A stretch of DNA of 64,000 nucleotides from Limnomonas spitsbergensis. Its lineage: Eukaryota > Chlorophyta > Chlorophyceae > Chlamydomonadales. The notes under the pieces were generated by a model. The model ran no database searches. It was not told the origin of the DNA and saw nothing but the letters and a program-made list of their open reading frames with translations. Position numbers and translations under genes: made by a program. Of the stretch, positions 1-12,573 are shown piece after piece. The DNA lies in assembly GCA_037349105.1 (NCBI GenBank), contig JAYJMM010000057.1, forward strand, positions 62,001 to 126,000. Reading direction: 5' to 3'. Numbering within the stretch: the first letter of the stretch is position 1; each line of letters begins with the position of its first letter.

Positions 1-88
1 CCGCTCTCGTGCTGAAAGATGCTGAAGAACTTGAAATCCTGGACACGCTTCAGCACTATCTTATCAGGGCCGTACAAGCAAGGATGAG
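1..88 (-). CDS. Partial exon, possible group-1 glycosyltransferase
   Basis: Only the upstream end of one exon is inside the window; the gene continues past position 1. On the minus strand an acceptor CAG (91-89) is followed by an open frame that begins HPCLYGPDKIVLKRV and contains FKFFSIFQHESG. The FKFFSIFQHE stretch resembles the FKFLSVFKWE segment of plant and algal GT4-type glycosyltransferases; this is a recalled motif resemblance, not an alignment. The incoming phase needs one base from an upstream exon. Possible upstream exons lie at 168-365 and 417-602 on the same strand, both open, but neither shows a motif I recognise and I cannot join them in phase. Confidence 0.3.
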
Positions 89-1462
89 CTGATATCCGGC
101 GGGAATGATTGCTTGTCGCTTCTGGGTGGGATGTTCACAATTATAATCGAAAAACGGTATAATTCTGTTATGTGGTTGACACATATAATATTAACTCGGG
201 AGCTGCCTGGCTCTCCCCAAGCCACATTTCTTTCTTTATCAAGTCATACGAAATCACAGACCAGACTTTTCCAGGAGAAAAGGGTCTCATCACAAAGATG
301 TTATGGACATCATCGTGCGTGTACTTGCCAGCGTTACCTACTTGTACCTGCTTGGAGGCACTCATTAGGAAAGATTCGTAGGGACATGATGCAAACAGAG
401 AATCCGCTCATTTTAGTTACTGGGCAACTATGACATCAACAGGTAAATGGTCCAGTGATACAACATTGGTGACATCCATACCTAGAGGTTGAGGGACTGA
501 ACTCTTTAATCGATCCCCTCTGTCTACATTTCCAGGTTCCATGTTCCTGCCCCCCTCACATAGGAGGGGGGGCATGGCTGCACCGTGGTCCTGGCTGTGC
601 ATGTTTGCTGGAAATGCACTTCCTCATCGCCTACCAGCCACGTGCGGCCTAGGGTTCAGCAGGGTCCAGCGGGTATGCACCGTTCTAAACAAGCAATCGA
701 CCAGCACGCTACCAGGTTCCAGTCACAGGGGAAAAACCCCATCCTCCAAAGCATTTGTCAAATCTGATGTATAACAATTATATACCACATCATCACAGTC
801 TATTGCAGAAAGCACGCCACCACTGGGGCCTGCCCAAAATTATATTTTATAATACAAGTATGAGTCGCAGGGGCCGTCCAGAGGCAGGCCCCGCAACAAC
901 GCCCGCCCCTAGGGTAAAAGATGGAAGGTGGGGAGCAGACATCCACAAGCAAAACCGTCATAATTTAATTTCACAAACCATGCTTAAATCCTTTGAACTG
1001 CTCACAAGCCTCAACTTAATTGATTGACGTTCTCTGATAATGAACACAGATGAACTTTTTGCTAAAAGAAGAGGTGTGGAGGGATTGAAGTCCCAAGGGA
1101 TGAAGCCCCACCCTTCTGAGGCCATCCTACCAACACATAATCGAAAATGTTCCCCCCACTCATAGAGTCCAAGTCTTTAAGTACGGTAATTGCATATGCA
1201 CGTTAGGCCACATTTTAAGCAGGTGCTCACACAAGAGGCAGCTCGGTGAAAGCAGTCTGCGGAAAAGGCCGCAGACCCATCAGAGTGGCAGAACATCAAC
1301 TAATCCAGGAAGTAGCAAAAAGCCCGTGGTCCTATTCAATAGAGGCGAGGTGTTCGCGTTTGTGCCCCCCTTCCATGTGGCGGGTGGGGCATGCCTCAAG
1401 GTGGCCAAGCCCTCAAGCACCTGCGCCTGGCAAAAATGCTGCTGCTGCATGCTGCCTTCCAA
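89..1462. other. Stretch without a supported gene
   Basis: Short open frames exist on both strands but none has a family motif. Part may be introns of the gene entering at position 1, and the right part is the 3' flank of the tyrosine phosphatase. No tRNA, large repeat or mobile element was recognised. Confidence 0.4.
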
Positions 1463-4400
1463 TCAAGAGATCAGCACCTCCAGCTCCTCCTTCAGCGCAC
1501 GGTAGATGAAGATGTACTGCTCCAGGGTTTGTACCATACCCATGCGCTGCTGTCTTAGATGGTGCACTAGGTCCGGGATGGCAAGCGCACGCTACGTGTG
1601 AGAGGTGGGGTTGGGGGTGGGAAGGACGGGTCAGAGGAATCGTAGAGGGTGAGAGGAATGGTGTGCGCCTGCTGCGAGCAGATTGACGGGAGAGGGGGGT
1701 GGTTGAGAGGTTGAGAGAGAAGGTTGGGCGCAGACACAGCAGGAAACCAAGGTGAACACACAAACTGCCGATGCACTACTTGGGTCCCATGGCAAGCAGT
1801 CTGATGGTGATGTGCTAGAAGAAAGGACCTTCCCTCACAGCGAACCTGACACCGCACCACAACACCGACATGACGTGCGGTACGCAACCGTGCTGTTCAC
1901 AAAAAATAAATGTTGCAGAGAGCCCCAAGGTAGCATGAATAATATATCAGTTTATATTATGCGTTATGAGACCCATCGCCACAAATATCACCGGCACAGC
2001 CCCTCCTCACTCTCCAGTCAGCCTGGGCCCTAAACCCATCACTGAAGGATATTCACACCTGCCTCCCTCCTGTGAATCTCCCAAGGCCTACCAGGCAAAA
2101 CAAAGTAGGCAAGCAAAGTCAGCAAGCCCAAGCATGGCAGAAATTTAACCAGCCAGATGCGTTGTACAAAAAATAGAAACAATCAGATAATGGGACGAAC
2201 AGTCACCAGTGTTGATCCCAGTGCTGAATTGTTTCGTGAGTCAGCTTCACGTCAGCTTCACTGCAGGCTCTGCTTGGAGGCCCTAGGTGTGGCCAGACAC
2301 GCTGCTGGGGCCGCAAGCTCAAGGCAGGTCCAGGTTTGGTCTCAATCTGGCCTTTGGCAGCCTGTCCATGTTGGCCTTGCCTTGCAGCCGGAAGAGAAAC
2401 AGTTTTATGCAGCAAACTTGAGCCATAATTTGGCAACTTCACCGAAGCAGCTTACGAAACACATGAACACACACTTATATTTGGTTAAATTTTCGTACTG
2501 AACTGCCATCAGCTGACCTAGCCCGATACCCCAAATTGCTGCGCCTGTCTCTTGAACTGTCACTCATATCAACCATCCCTCCTTTCCAAACTCCATAGCC
2601 TGTCTTTCAAACCGTACATCCACCCCCGTCAACCCTAAACCCTTAACCCTCCCAGCCCCCCAGAAGCTGCGTCGCACCTGAACTGCATCGGGTGGCAATG
2701 TCTCCCCGCGCACATCAGCCTCATGCAGCCGCTGCAGCTTCAACCGCAGGAAGTCAATGGCGATGAAGGTGCCTGTGCGCCCAATGCCGGCACTACAGTG
2801 GACCACCACCGTCTCCCCCTACAACATGGACATCATGTTCAGCCCATATTGCCATGGGATACAAAACAGCATGGAATGGGAACTCAACCATTGATCAGTA
2901 TTCGTGCTGGCATTGGACCAGAGTTGCCTTTATTGGCTACCAGTCCACGTCTGCGGTGGGCCGTCCGGTGCTACCTCGGGCCCTGCATCTAGACAAAACT
3001 TGGTCCGGCCTATGGCCGCCAGCCCAAGTGGCATGGACGGCCACACGTGAGGCCTCCGGTCAGAGGCCATGAAGTAGCTGGAATGAAGCCAGGGCACAAA
3101 AAAAAACCTTGCATGCCACCATTCACACGAGTCTGTGCTTTCCCATACAACCAATCCCCTATACAGTCACTCACCGCGGCCCTAAAAACCAAGTTTCCTT
3201 TTTTCCTTCGTGCCATTCCACCCCTCACCTGCGTCCGTGCTGGCAGCAAGGCGTCACACATCCTGCGGATCTCTAGGCTGTCTTGAGGCGTCCCGTGGTC
3301 CGGCCACGTGGTGTAGTGGAAATGCGTCACCACAGCTGATTTACACGTCCCGTCCACCTGAAAGGATTTGAAAGGGGATCCACTGACATTGGTGCAAGGG
3401 GGTAAAAGGGTCATGAGGTGCATCAAAAATCATGTCTTTAAGAGCCATCAAATCAAGCTTTGAGGAGCCATCAAATCGCACCTGTCAGGCCTACACCTTC
3501 AAGCCAACCTGTCAATCGGGCACAGAAGGGCGCAGTTTCTCTCGCGCCTCCAAATCCCACCCCAACCGTTATTGGAGCGTTTGCTGCTCTCCACTGACTC
3601 CCTTCACACTCCATTTGGACATCTTCCAGGCTCAGAATGGCGCACAGAACATGCCATGCTAGACCTCCCTCGGGACCTTCATCCTATCATCTTAACCCAG
3701 GCTTTACCACACATCCTTTAGAAATAGCTAGCTCCACTCACACCCTCAACCCTCCAAACCTGTTCAACCCTCACCGTGCAAGATATCTTGATTTTCCGGA
3801 CAGTCAGGTCTCCCAGTGTCTTCGTCTCAATGTTGCAGACCTCAATGCCGTTAGAAGAGGCCGAGTCCCCGGTGTCAAGCGGGAAGTACGTGGCACATTT
3901 GGTCATGCCCCGCTCCACCACGTTGGTCAGCATGACCACTGCAGCACATTCCTGCGCGTTCGAGACGAAGTGTACGCAGTCTGACACAGCCATGCATTTT
4001 GTGTCCCATGGAATGAAGCAGTGAAGGATCCGACAACACTCATGGCGTTGCACGGCACGCTTCTGAAACACTGACAAACGCAAAAAAAGAATGGGCCAGT
4101 GGACTGGCTGCAAACCCTGCCTTAGCATCTCAGTAGCATGAGGGATACAAATGCCTGGCAAACGTCGTTAATTCCCTGATTCACATCAGAGACACCGTGG
4201 AATGCATGGCAACATCTCCTCATCCCAGACACCTCTCACTATGCGCATGGGCGTTCAAACCTTAAAAGAGACAGCATGCATGACCATTTCCCACACACCA
4301 CCCACTCACCTCTTCCAAGCACATGCGCCAGAATTCCTGGGCAGTGGCCGGCAGCGGCCCCTGTGCCGCTATGTAGTTGAAAGTCAGGGCGGTCGGCGCG

Positions 4401-4692
4401 TCGCTGACATGAACATGGCTCGCGTTCACGTAACCCGGCGTGGTCGAGATCTTGACGCGGTTGTGGTCGTAGGGCAACACATTGACGTACCGATTTCGTG
4501 AGCCGTGTTCTGGCAGCTGGCTCTGCGCGACTGTGTGATCGATGCTGCGGTCCCTGCGCACCACAGCGTCGTACTCGTTCTCAACCAGGCCCCCATTAGC
4601 GAGACGCTGCAGGATGACAGCCACAGCTTGCATGTACACCCGGCTGCTGCGGCCTGAGGGATCTGATGCTGCTGCTGCATCACCTACATCCC
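1463..4692 (-). CDS. Classical protein tyrosine phosphatase (catalytic domain complete, 5' end unresolved)
   Basis: This gene encodes a Cys-dependent tyrosine-specific phosphatase that removes phosphate from phosphotyrosine. Five exons join in one frame (4310-4692, 3775-3951, 3229-3357, 2678-2818, 1463-1591), giving about 318 residues. Seen in order: NRYVNVLPYDHNRV (substrate-recognition loop), YVNAS, YIAAQGP, FWRM, VVMLTNVVERG, the WPD loop TTWPDHG with the general-acid Asp, the P-loop HCSAGIGRTG with the catalytic Cys and Arg, and the Q-loop QRMGMVQT followed by EQYIFIYRAL. All key residues are present, so it should be active. The stop lies 12 codons after EQYIFIY, as in plant PTP1-type enzymes. 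The first listed exon starts in split-codon phase, so at least one 5' exon is missing; a candidate lies at 4880-5368. Introns hold copies of the dispersed ~150-bp repeat near 2285-2400 and 2930-3075. Confidence 0.93.
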
Positions 4693-4879
4693 CTGGGTAT
4701 GAAACACATGAAAATAGGCTGAGGTAGGAAGGGGGAAACATGACGAGTTGTATCTAACGGGGTGTGCATGCCGAGACCAGCAAAATCAGTATCATCGGCG
4801 CGCCCAGGCTATGGATCAGCTCTTGGGTATGGGCAAAGGAGACAGGTGCTATGCACAAGGGCGCCAGGGACATCAGTAA

Positions 4880-5368
4880 CTACATTGAGCAGCTATACAT
4901 GGGACGCTTGCGGTCTACCACATACGCATACGCGTGTTTGGTTTGACATCGTGCTGCGTGCACACAACAAGCTCCAGGTCCAATCATGCCCAGTACCGAT
5001 ATAGTGATAATCTCGCAGAGCAGCAGCCATGTGATATGTGCCGTGCCTGTCTGCCCCGTGTTGGTCCTGCAGCCCCAACTAAATGTAAATGGTGTCTCGT
5101 CGTGAATCCGCGATGACCATGCAGGGCGTAACTTGTCAGTGTCCCCATATACGTCGGGAGCTCCTTTGTCAGATGTATCCACTGTGCCCCAGTAAGCAAA
5201 CCGCAAGCAACTTGCGTTGAACGACTTGCCTGCCATACCAGCAGGGCCGGTCGAGGCAGCTCTGACGTCGCAAAATCCTTTCCTCGGATTGTCAGAATAC
5301 AGTCCACAGCCGAGGAGGCGATAGAGCCTTTGCAGCCCCGTCTGACCTAGCCTCGCTTGAGGCGACAA
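4880..5368 (-). CDS. Candidate 5' exon of the phosphatase gene, with possible membrane segment
   Basis: This is a 162-codon open frame just upstream of the phosphatase on the same strand. It contains a Cys-containing stretch and then a hydrophobic run ITWLLLCEIITISVLGMIG, followed by basic and aromatic residues. If it belongs to the phosphatase, the protein would be membrane-anchored with the catalytic domain inside the cell. Against it: another frame is open over the same bases, the hydrophobic run contains a Glu, and I found no donor that gives the phase required by the exon starting at 4692. A separate open frame with a Met start at 5292-5597 could be further upstream sequence. Confidence 0.22.
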   Translation of the reverse strand: MSPQARLGQTGLQRLYRLLGCGLYSDNPRKGFCDVRAASTGPAGMAGKSFNASCLRFAYWGTVDTSDKGAPDVYGDTDKLRPAWSSRIHDETPFTFSWGCRTNTGQTGTAHITWLLLCEIITISVLGMIGPGACCVHAARCQTKHAYAYVVDRKRPMYSCSM

Positions 5369-6343
5369 AGCCCGTGGAACAATGTCGGCCCGTCAGCCAG
5401 CGGTGATCCAAACTCTGCTGACTGCTCAAAATGTAGGTGACTAGCCAATGCGGAAATTGTGGAGGATTATGTTGAGCTATATCAGACTCATGGAACTCGT
5501 GCGCTATTGCGAGGTATCGGAAGAAGAGTGCGAAGTTGAATATGAATGTCACTCTGAGGCGTCCCGCAGCGTCAGGTGAAAACGAAAATTGCTCCAATGA
5601 AGTTCAGAGTCGATCCAGCCTTACTGCGGGGCAGCGCAGCCGGTATGCTTGCCTCGCCCTGTTTCGAGGGTGTCTAAGAAGAAGTTTGTACTGTTACGCA
5701 GCGAAGTACGAGTCATGACATGGGACCGCTCCAAGCCACCGTCGCGTAGAAAAAAACGTCGCTACCTTGTCAACAACAATAAAGCGTAACAAGAAACCCT
5801 GCACACATTTTCTGCAAATGTGGACCCTCCAAGGAAAGGAAAAAAATCATGGATCACCAATGCAGGGCACCATGCAAAAGCCCATGGCCCTCATCATTTC
5901 CAGCAGGAGGATAGGTGTCTGTACAAGCGCCTTCAAGCTTGGTATGGTTGCGGTGTTGGAGTATAATTAAATGATGTTAGGTCAGTACCATCATTTTTGT
6001 TTGCACTGCCACACATGGAGGCCCTTTCATATTAGGCTATTGCGTGATGCATCCGTGCTGTAACTGCAATGACTTGGACATGATATGGGACTCCTGAAAT
6101 GTTTGATCAATTCGCACTCGAGTGCGCTGAAGTGCTAAGTCAATCTAATCGCTTTGTAAACAAAAACACAAGCACACATGGAAGATTACCAACCTAGGAC
6201 AACAACCTTCGCCCGGTATGCAGAATTCACATTAGCAAGCTATCCCTTCAAATGGCCCTTGGTCTCTCCGTCACACTCTTGCGTTGCTGTTCTTCCTCGT
6301 TGCTTGGAAATGGATCTCCAACACTCGACTTCCCAGCATCCTT
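5369..6343. other. Intergenic stretch between phosphatase and PLAA gene
   Basis: Nothing recognisable is coded here apart from the low-value frame at 5292-5597. It should contain the phosphatase promoter and the PLAA 3' end. No clear terminator signal was found. Confidence 0.4.
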
Positions 6344-9300
6344 TCACATCAGCACTGCCGAGACGTCTAGCGCCGCCTCCAGTAGCCGCCGCCCCGCCGG
6401 CAGAGAGGCCTCCGGAGCATCATGCACCTTGCGCAAGGCCTCCTGAAAGGGAGAGACAAGAAGAATCCAGGGCACCATCATCAACAAAGCCAATATTCTG
6501 CGCCAGTGGCAGCTGCCACTCAGCCAGATATTTGCGCACTCGTAAAACACGCATGGCTAGAAATGTAGTTAGTTTGCGTAACTGCCAGTGCCTCATGCCA
6601 GCACTTACCTTTCCCCCATTGGTTATATACTGATATGCTGATATAGATGTCCAGCACCGGGACCTGGCCACAACATCGTACCTGCGCCCCCAAATCTTTG
6701 GCCAGGCTGCTCATTTCCAAGTCCGCATGACATAAGGTGCCCAACGCCACCAGCGCCCTGAATAGATGCAGCAAGAGCAGGACCATACATAATGTTACTG
6801 TGTCAACGTTACTTTGCTGGGTTATTGGGTTCCATACCTTAACCAAAGCCCGGTTGTTTGCCAATAGGAAGCCCAGTGGGGGCTCTAGTTTATTTCGTGT
6901 TGTATCCTAGTTCATGCAGTCATGAAACTGGATAATCGGCCCTTGTTCCATACATGAAACGAATTTAAAATTCACAGCGTCAACTCGTCAAGGCTTCTAC
7001 CCAACATGCTCGTCGAAAGCATCATGAATGTTTAGCAATTCCCAGACAGTCCTTGGGCATCATAAGGGGGACGGAACTCCTCACCTGAACACAGAGTCCC
7101 CATCGTCCATCGGAGCATTGTTCAGCAGCTCTATGAGGGCTGACAGCACCTGCATGAACAAGCAGCGCATCGTGGGATGTAATTCAAAGGATACCCCGCC
7201 TAGCGGCATGTCAGCCATTCCTCACCAGTCACCATACTCCAAGTTAGCATGGACAGGAAAGATTGAAAGAGGCCATACCGTGCACCATATGATGGACTGC
7301 TGGGTGGCTGTGCCATGTTCTGACGTAGCAGGTAATGGAACGATGGGATCATGCCGATCTGTTTCAATGACCTCCCCTCATGAGGATCCTGCTTGAATCC
7401 TGGGTCTGAGGACAGGTCCCGTAGATGGGACCGAAGTAACAGCTCAGAACCAGGAAGGCTACACTATTCATGGTACCGTTGTGGACATAGCCTCGGCCCG
7501 CACTGCATCTCCTTAATGTTCAAGCCTCTGCAAAACGTACCTTTCAATGTTTATTTTCCATACCCCTTGGACAGACATCCTCCCAGCAGAACTAACAAGT
7601 GTTGACTTCAGTTCACACAAACAACGTTTGGGGGGCCGCCGGGCGGCCACCTATGAGCTAATGGTGACCAAAAACACATTTACTGGCCTACGCCAAATGG
7701 CCCATGCAGCAAGGCTTGCTGCACCCTCAGGCCATAGGCTGTGACGCAGCTAAAATACAGCTGGGGTGCGTTCAACAAAACACAACGACGCTGACCTGCA
7801 GTTTCGTCTCAGACTGATCTCCGGCTGATGATAGCTTGCAGTGAACTGCGTAGTTGTACAGCAGCGTCGCCATGCTGACACGCACCCCCTGCAAGGGGGC
7901 AGTATACACTGTACATCTCAGAGCAACTGGGCAGTGGCCAGCTAGCCATTACTGAACTTCAGTCAAGACAGAATTTTAAGGAGGCAGAAGTTGGAATGGG
8001 GATGTCCTGAGTGGACCTGGACATTATGGGTCCATGAAGCAAGGGCCGGGTGGCCCACTATATTTTTGCCTGCTTCAGCTACATATGAGCTTAAGCTACA
8101 TATGAGCTTCAGCTACATATGAGCATGTTTGCCTGCTTCAGCTACATCACGGCCTAGGGCTGAGGGGGCCTTGTGCAGCAAGCCTCGATAGGCTGGCCAC
8201 CGGCCACCAGCCGGTCCTAATCAATCAGCCTAGTGGTGGCCGCCCAGCGGTCCCGAAGGCACCGAGAAACAAACCCTGTTGCCTTCACCCTGATGCCCCG
8301 CATCGACAACCCGACGCGCCTTATTTGTCGAGGTGCAGCAGCTGGAGAAGCTGTCCAGCAGCTGTGCCCTGCCCTGGACAACACAGGCCCGGGCGTGCTT
8401 GAAGCAGTTGCATGCCAGACGCAGGCCCAGCTGCTGGTTGGCTGCCACGGCCGGCTCCAAAGACGCGGCGGAGAGGCACGCCATCAGGGGGCCTGGGGGG
8501 ATCATCGCAGACATTATGGGTCAGGGACACAGCAACATAAGGGTCGATTTCCTCACAGCATCAATGCTTTCATCCAAACGCCTGTCACGAAAGGGTGATA
8601 AGGTGGTGCGGGCCAGAATAGCAGGGAAAGAGGCAAGTTTGAAAATTAGTAAATGACCAGCTCCAAACCAGAGAGCTATCTTAGGTACCTGAACCCTGAA
8701 CCATATACTGGCGAGGTCGACGCCCTTGCATCTTCATCCCGGGTCAATTTTGGCAGGGGAAGGCGCATTCTGAGCAGAAAAGGCAGGCGTTGCGTCCCCT
8801 TGCCCTCCTCCTAAATATCTCACAGCCAGCACTGGCCCAGGTCACAGTGCTACAGCGCTGAATGCGGTTATCCTGCTGCCCCTCACACCTGTCACACCCC
8901 ACACCTGTCACGAGCGCAGACGCCCCTCCAATGTCCAGCACAAACGCCCTGGCCACATCCAGAGCCGGGAAGAGCTGTGCCCTCGGCCACGCCAGCAGCT
9001 TAGCCAGCAGCGCCAGGTCAGCGGGCGTGAGCAAAGAGGCGGCGGCCAACTTCTTTATCATGTCCTCCAGGGGGCCTGCCAATGGATGCGAGGAGCTGAG
9101 GATGACATCATGTCTTGGTCAGGATGCAGAATACATCGCGTTCAGTAGGCATGCCTGAATCGCATGTAGACTTTAAATGCAATATATTCGATAAAGAAGC
9201 CCACATCCTGCGCCTGCGTATCAACATCTGTGTTTTATTCCAACATTCCTCGCCTGCTTGGTACCTGGATTGATCCGTTGCTTCGACAAGCCGGAACAAA

Positions 9301-12300
9301 CTGCTTGCACATCCCACCTGTCTCCTCCCCTTGAGCCAGGCCCAGCCCCTCCTGCTGCAACGCTGCATTGAATTCGCGGAGCTTGCGCAGCACTGCGTCC
9401 ACGTTGAGTGGGTTGTCGAAGGCGAGGTACACGCGGGCCGGCACATGGAGCAGCTGACCAGAGACGTAACCGCCTGCGCGCCAGAAAACAGGAGAAATGT
9501 AAGACGTTGTACCATCACCATCACCAGCATCGACACAAACACCAACAGTACAGTCAGGATATTTACCAGTCTTTAATGTTAGACTGAAGGGTTGAGGGTT
9601 TAGGCTTAAGCTCCAAGGTTATCTCAGGAATCTTTCAATTGGAACAGGTCAAAGGGTACCCAGTGGGAGCTGGATTGTGAAAGGCCAGGGTTGAGATCGG
9701 CTAAGGCCAGTTGGGACGTACCGTTTATTTGATTTGCCTTCCCTCGGGCATGAAAACATTTTTTTAATGCAGCCCCCGTGCAAACTGTGGACAAAACTCT
9801 TAATTTCAGAATAAAAACTGGCGTCGACAATTGATAGTTGGAAGAATTCATGAATCCCTCTACCCCAAACAACGTTAATTATGAGGGAAGGCAAAGCAAA
9901 TCTACGGTACACATACCGATAACATATCTAAACATTTCTGTCGGAGTAGAGCTCAGCGGCAGTGCTGCTTCTCACGCTTGCTCACATCTGACAGCCATTC
10001 AAGCATCCAACCGTACACGGTGTACAAGATGCATCCTAGGAAGGTGTCCAGCTGGCAAACGCATCAGCCGCAAGAGGAGCCCGCAAGGCAGCAAGATGAA
10101 CAAAACAGCGGTACAAGATTAAACAGCAGGCACTCATCCCCCTTTATCCTGCAGGCACCCAACTTTAACTAGTCCCTTTCTGTCTCCTCCGTCCCCCCTC
10201 CCTCAGCCCACCCGCTGCCGTCGCCCCCGACGCTCCCCCTCTGCCGCCCCCGCTGCCGCCGGTGAACGGATCGACGCCTCCACCTGTTGCCGAGAACGCC
10301 GCTGGGGCCTGGAAGCTTCCAGCCCCTGGCCCCGCCATGGGTCTGTCCCTGCTGCCGCTGCTGCCTGTGTACGGGTCGACACCGCCGCCCGTCACCGACA
10401 TGCCGCCAAAGTTGGGCGCTGGACCTGCCTCGGCAGTACGCTGAAGAACAAACTGGACGATCTGAATTCAAGGTAGGGTGGAGGTTCCAAGGATACCCGT
10501 CTGTAGGAGCCTCAACAGGTGCAATAGCATCCCCAGTAGCAACTAGCAACGGCAGGCTAGGTCGACCTTCCTTTTCTAGCTGGCATGCACATGACCGCAA
10601 ACTTCACAACAGAGGCATAGCAAGGCTGGTTAGGCCGTATCCTTGTTCCCCTCCCTTCCCCAAGTTTCCTTGGTTTTCCTTGGTTTGCACCATTGCCTTT
10701 TTTATGTTCTCTTCCTTATTGTTTTTTCGATGTCCTCCGATTCTGCACTGCGTGGCCCTTTTGAGAAGGGGTGCCGGTAATAGTTGGATAAGGAGGCGCT
10801 GCTGCAACACCACCCGTGAGTTCTACTTCATAGGGTCAGCGCAATGCCTAGATTAACATTAACACTATCATTTGTACAACGACTAACCACCTCCCTCAAT
10901 CCGCCACATCCATAATACTCCATCCACTTGGCAAGCAGCAGGAGTCCCCTGCCTCACCAACTCCCTGTCCCCTCTCACCTATAGCCGGTTTGTACCCCAG
11001 GGTAGCTACTGCAAGTGGTTCTCCTCCCCCTGATCACCTGCTCCCTGCCCCCCTCACCTATTCCCTGCACATACCTCAAGGTAACCCCTGCCTGTGTCCC
11101 CCCCTTGCTCACCTGCTCCCTGCACATACGGCAAGGTAACCCCTGCCTGTGTCTCCCCCTTCCTCACCTGCTCCCTGCACATACCTCAAGGTAACCCCTG
11201 CCTGTGTCTCCCCTTCCTCACCTGCTCCCTGCACATACCCTGGTGCTCCTGTATGTGTATCTCCCCCTTCCTCACCTGCTCCCTGTACATACCCTAGTGC
11301 TCCTGTATGTGTATCTCCCCCTCCCTCACCTGCTCCCTGTAGCCTGCTGGCAGGTCCTCTTGCAGCAGGAAGCGGTCGGCCACAATGTACGGGTTCTCTC
11401 CTCGGTTGCATGGTAGCTTGCGCGGAGGGGCGCCTGATCATGAACATCAGGGCCCAGGGGTAAGGCACTTGTTACTGTGCTAGTTACTGTGCTAGTAGCT
11501 GTGCTACTGCCAAAGTGTACACTCAAAAGTTTGTGTGAGTGGGCCAGACAGGTTGGGGCACAGGAAGAGGACTTGCAACAACTGAAGAAAGCTGGAATGA
11601 TCCCCTGACGGGAATTGCAGGCCGTGATAAAAGACCTTGCAAAGGCGATAGCCTTAATTGAGGGTCCAGGGTATCGCAATGCTGCTCGATATCTTCTCAA
11701 TGTGGTGCAAATTTGTTCTTAAAGTTTGCAGGTCTGAGTGGCACACAGCCGACGGTGACAATGACCCAAAACCTTTTCCATATAAAACCCGGAAGCCTGA
11801 ACATGAACAGTAACCCCCTCTCCTCCGCATCTACATCAAACGTGGAGTCCATATGCCTCCCATCATGCAGCTTCTGATCCACCTTCCTCCACATCATCTT
11901 TCAACCCTCAACCTGATCCACCTTCCTCCACATCATCTTTCAAACCTCAACCTGATCCACCTTCCTCCACATCATCTTTCAAACCTCAACCCTCAACCTG
12001 ATCCACCTTCCTCCACATCATCTTTCAAACCTCAACCCTCAACCTGATCCACCTTCCTCCACATCATCTTTCAACCCTTAACCCTCAACCTGATCCACCT
12101 TCCTCCACATTATCTTTCAACCCTAAACCCTCAACCATCAACCCTCCACCTGACCCACCTTCCTCTGTGTCCACATCAAACACGAAGTCCCAATGTTCCC
12201 CATTATGCAGCTTCTGGGCACCGCCGCCGATCTCTCCCCCCTGAGGCGCCGCCACCACCTCCCCAATCATGTCCCATTTGAACTCCTGCCAAAAAGTGGA

Positions 12301-12531
12301 AATATGTTTGCAATGCGGTAAGAGGTTTGGAATGGCTGTTGCATGCAACATGGGGCAGATTACTTGAATTTGAAGAATCGAGGGGCATGCCGCCATGCCT
12401 CCTCGACAGCATGAAGGCAGGGCGTGCATCTTCACATAGCATGGAGACTGGGTATGACCCTCCCCCCAGCATACATGCTGGGTTCCCCCCCGACAACACT
12501 CACTCACACCTTGCAGACTGCCCCCCCCCTC

Positions 12532-12573
<42 letters not shown>

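Noticed and set aside
10287..10856. 189-codon plus-strand frame
   Set aside because: Antisense shadow of the Gly/Pro-rich PLAA linker exon.
11697..11897. Second PFU exon of PLAA
   Set aside because: Residues are degraded, the phase does not fit exon 13, and the true exon at 12159-12285 gives a perfect family match.
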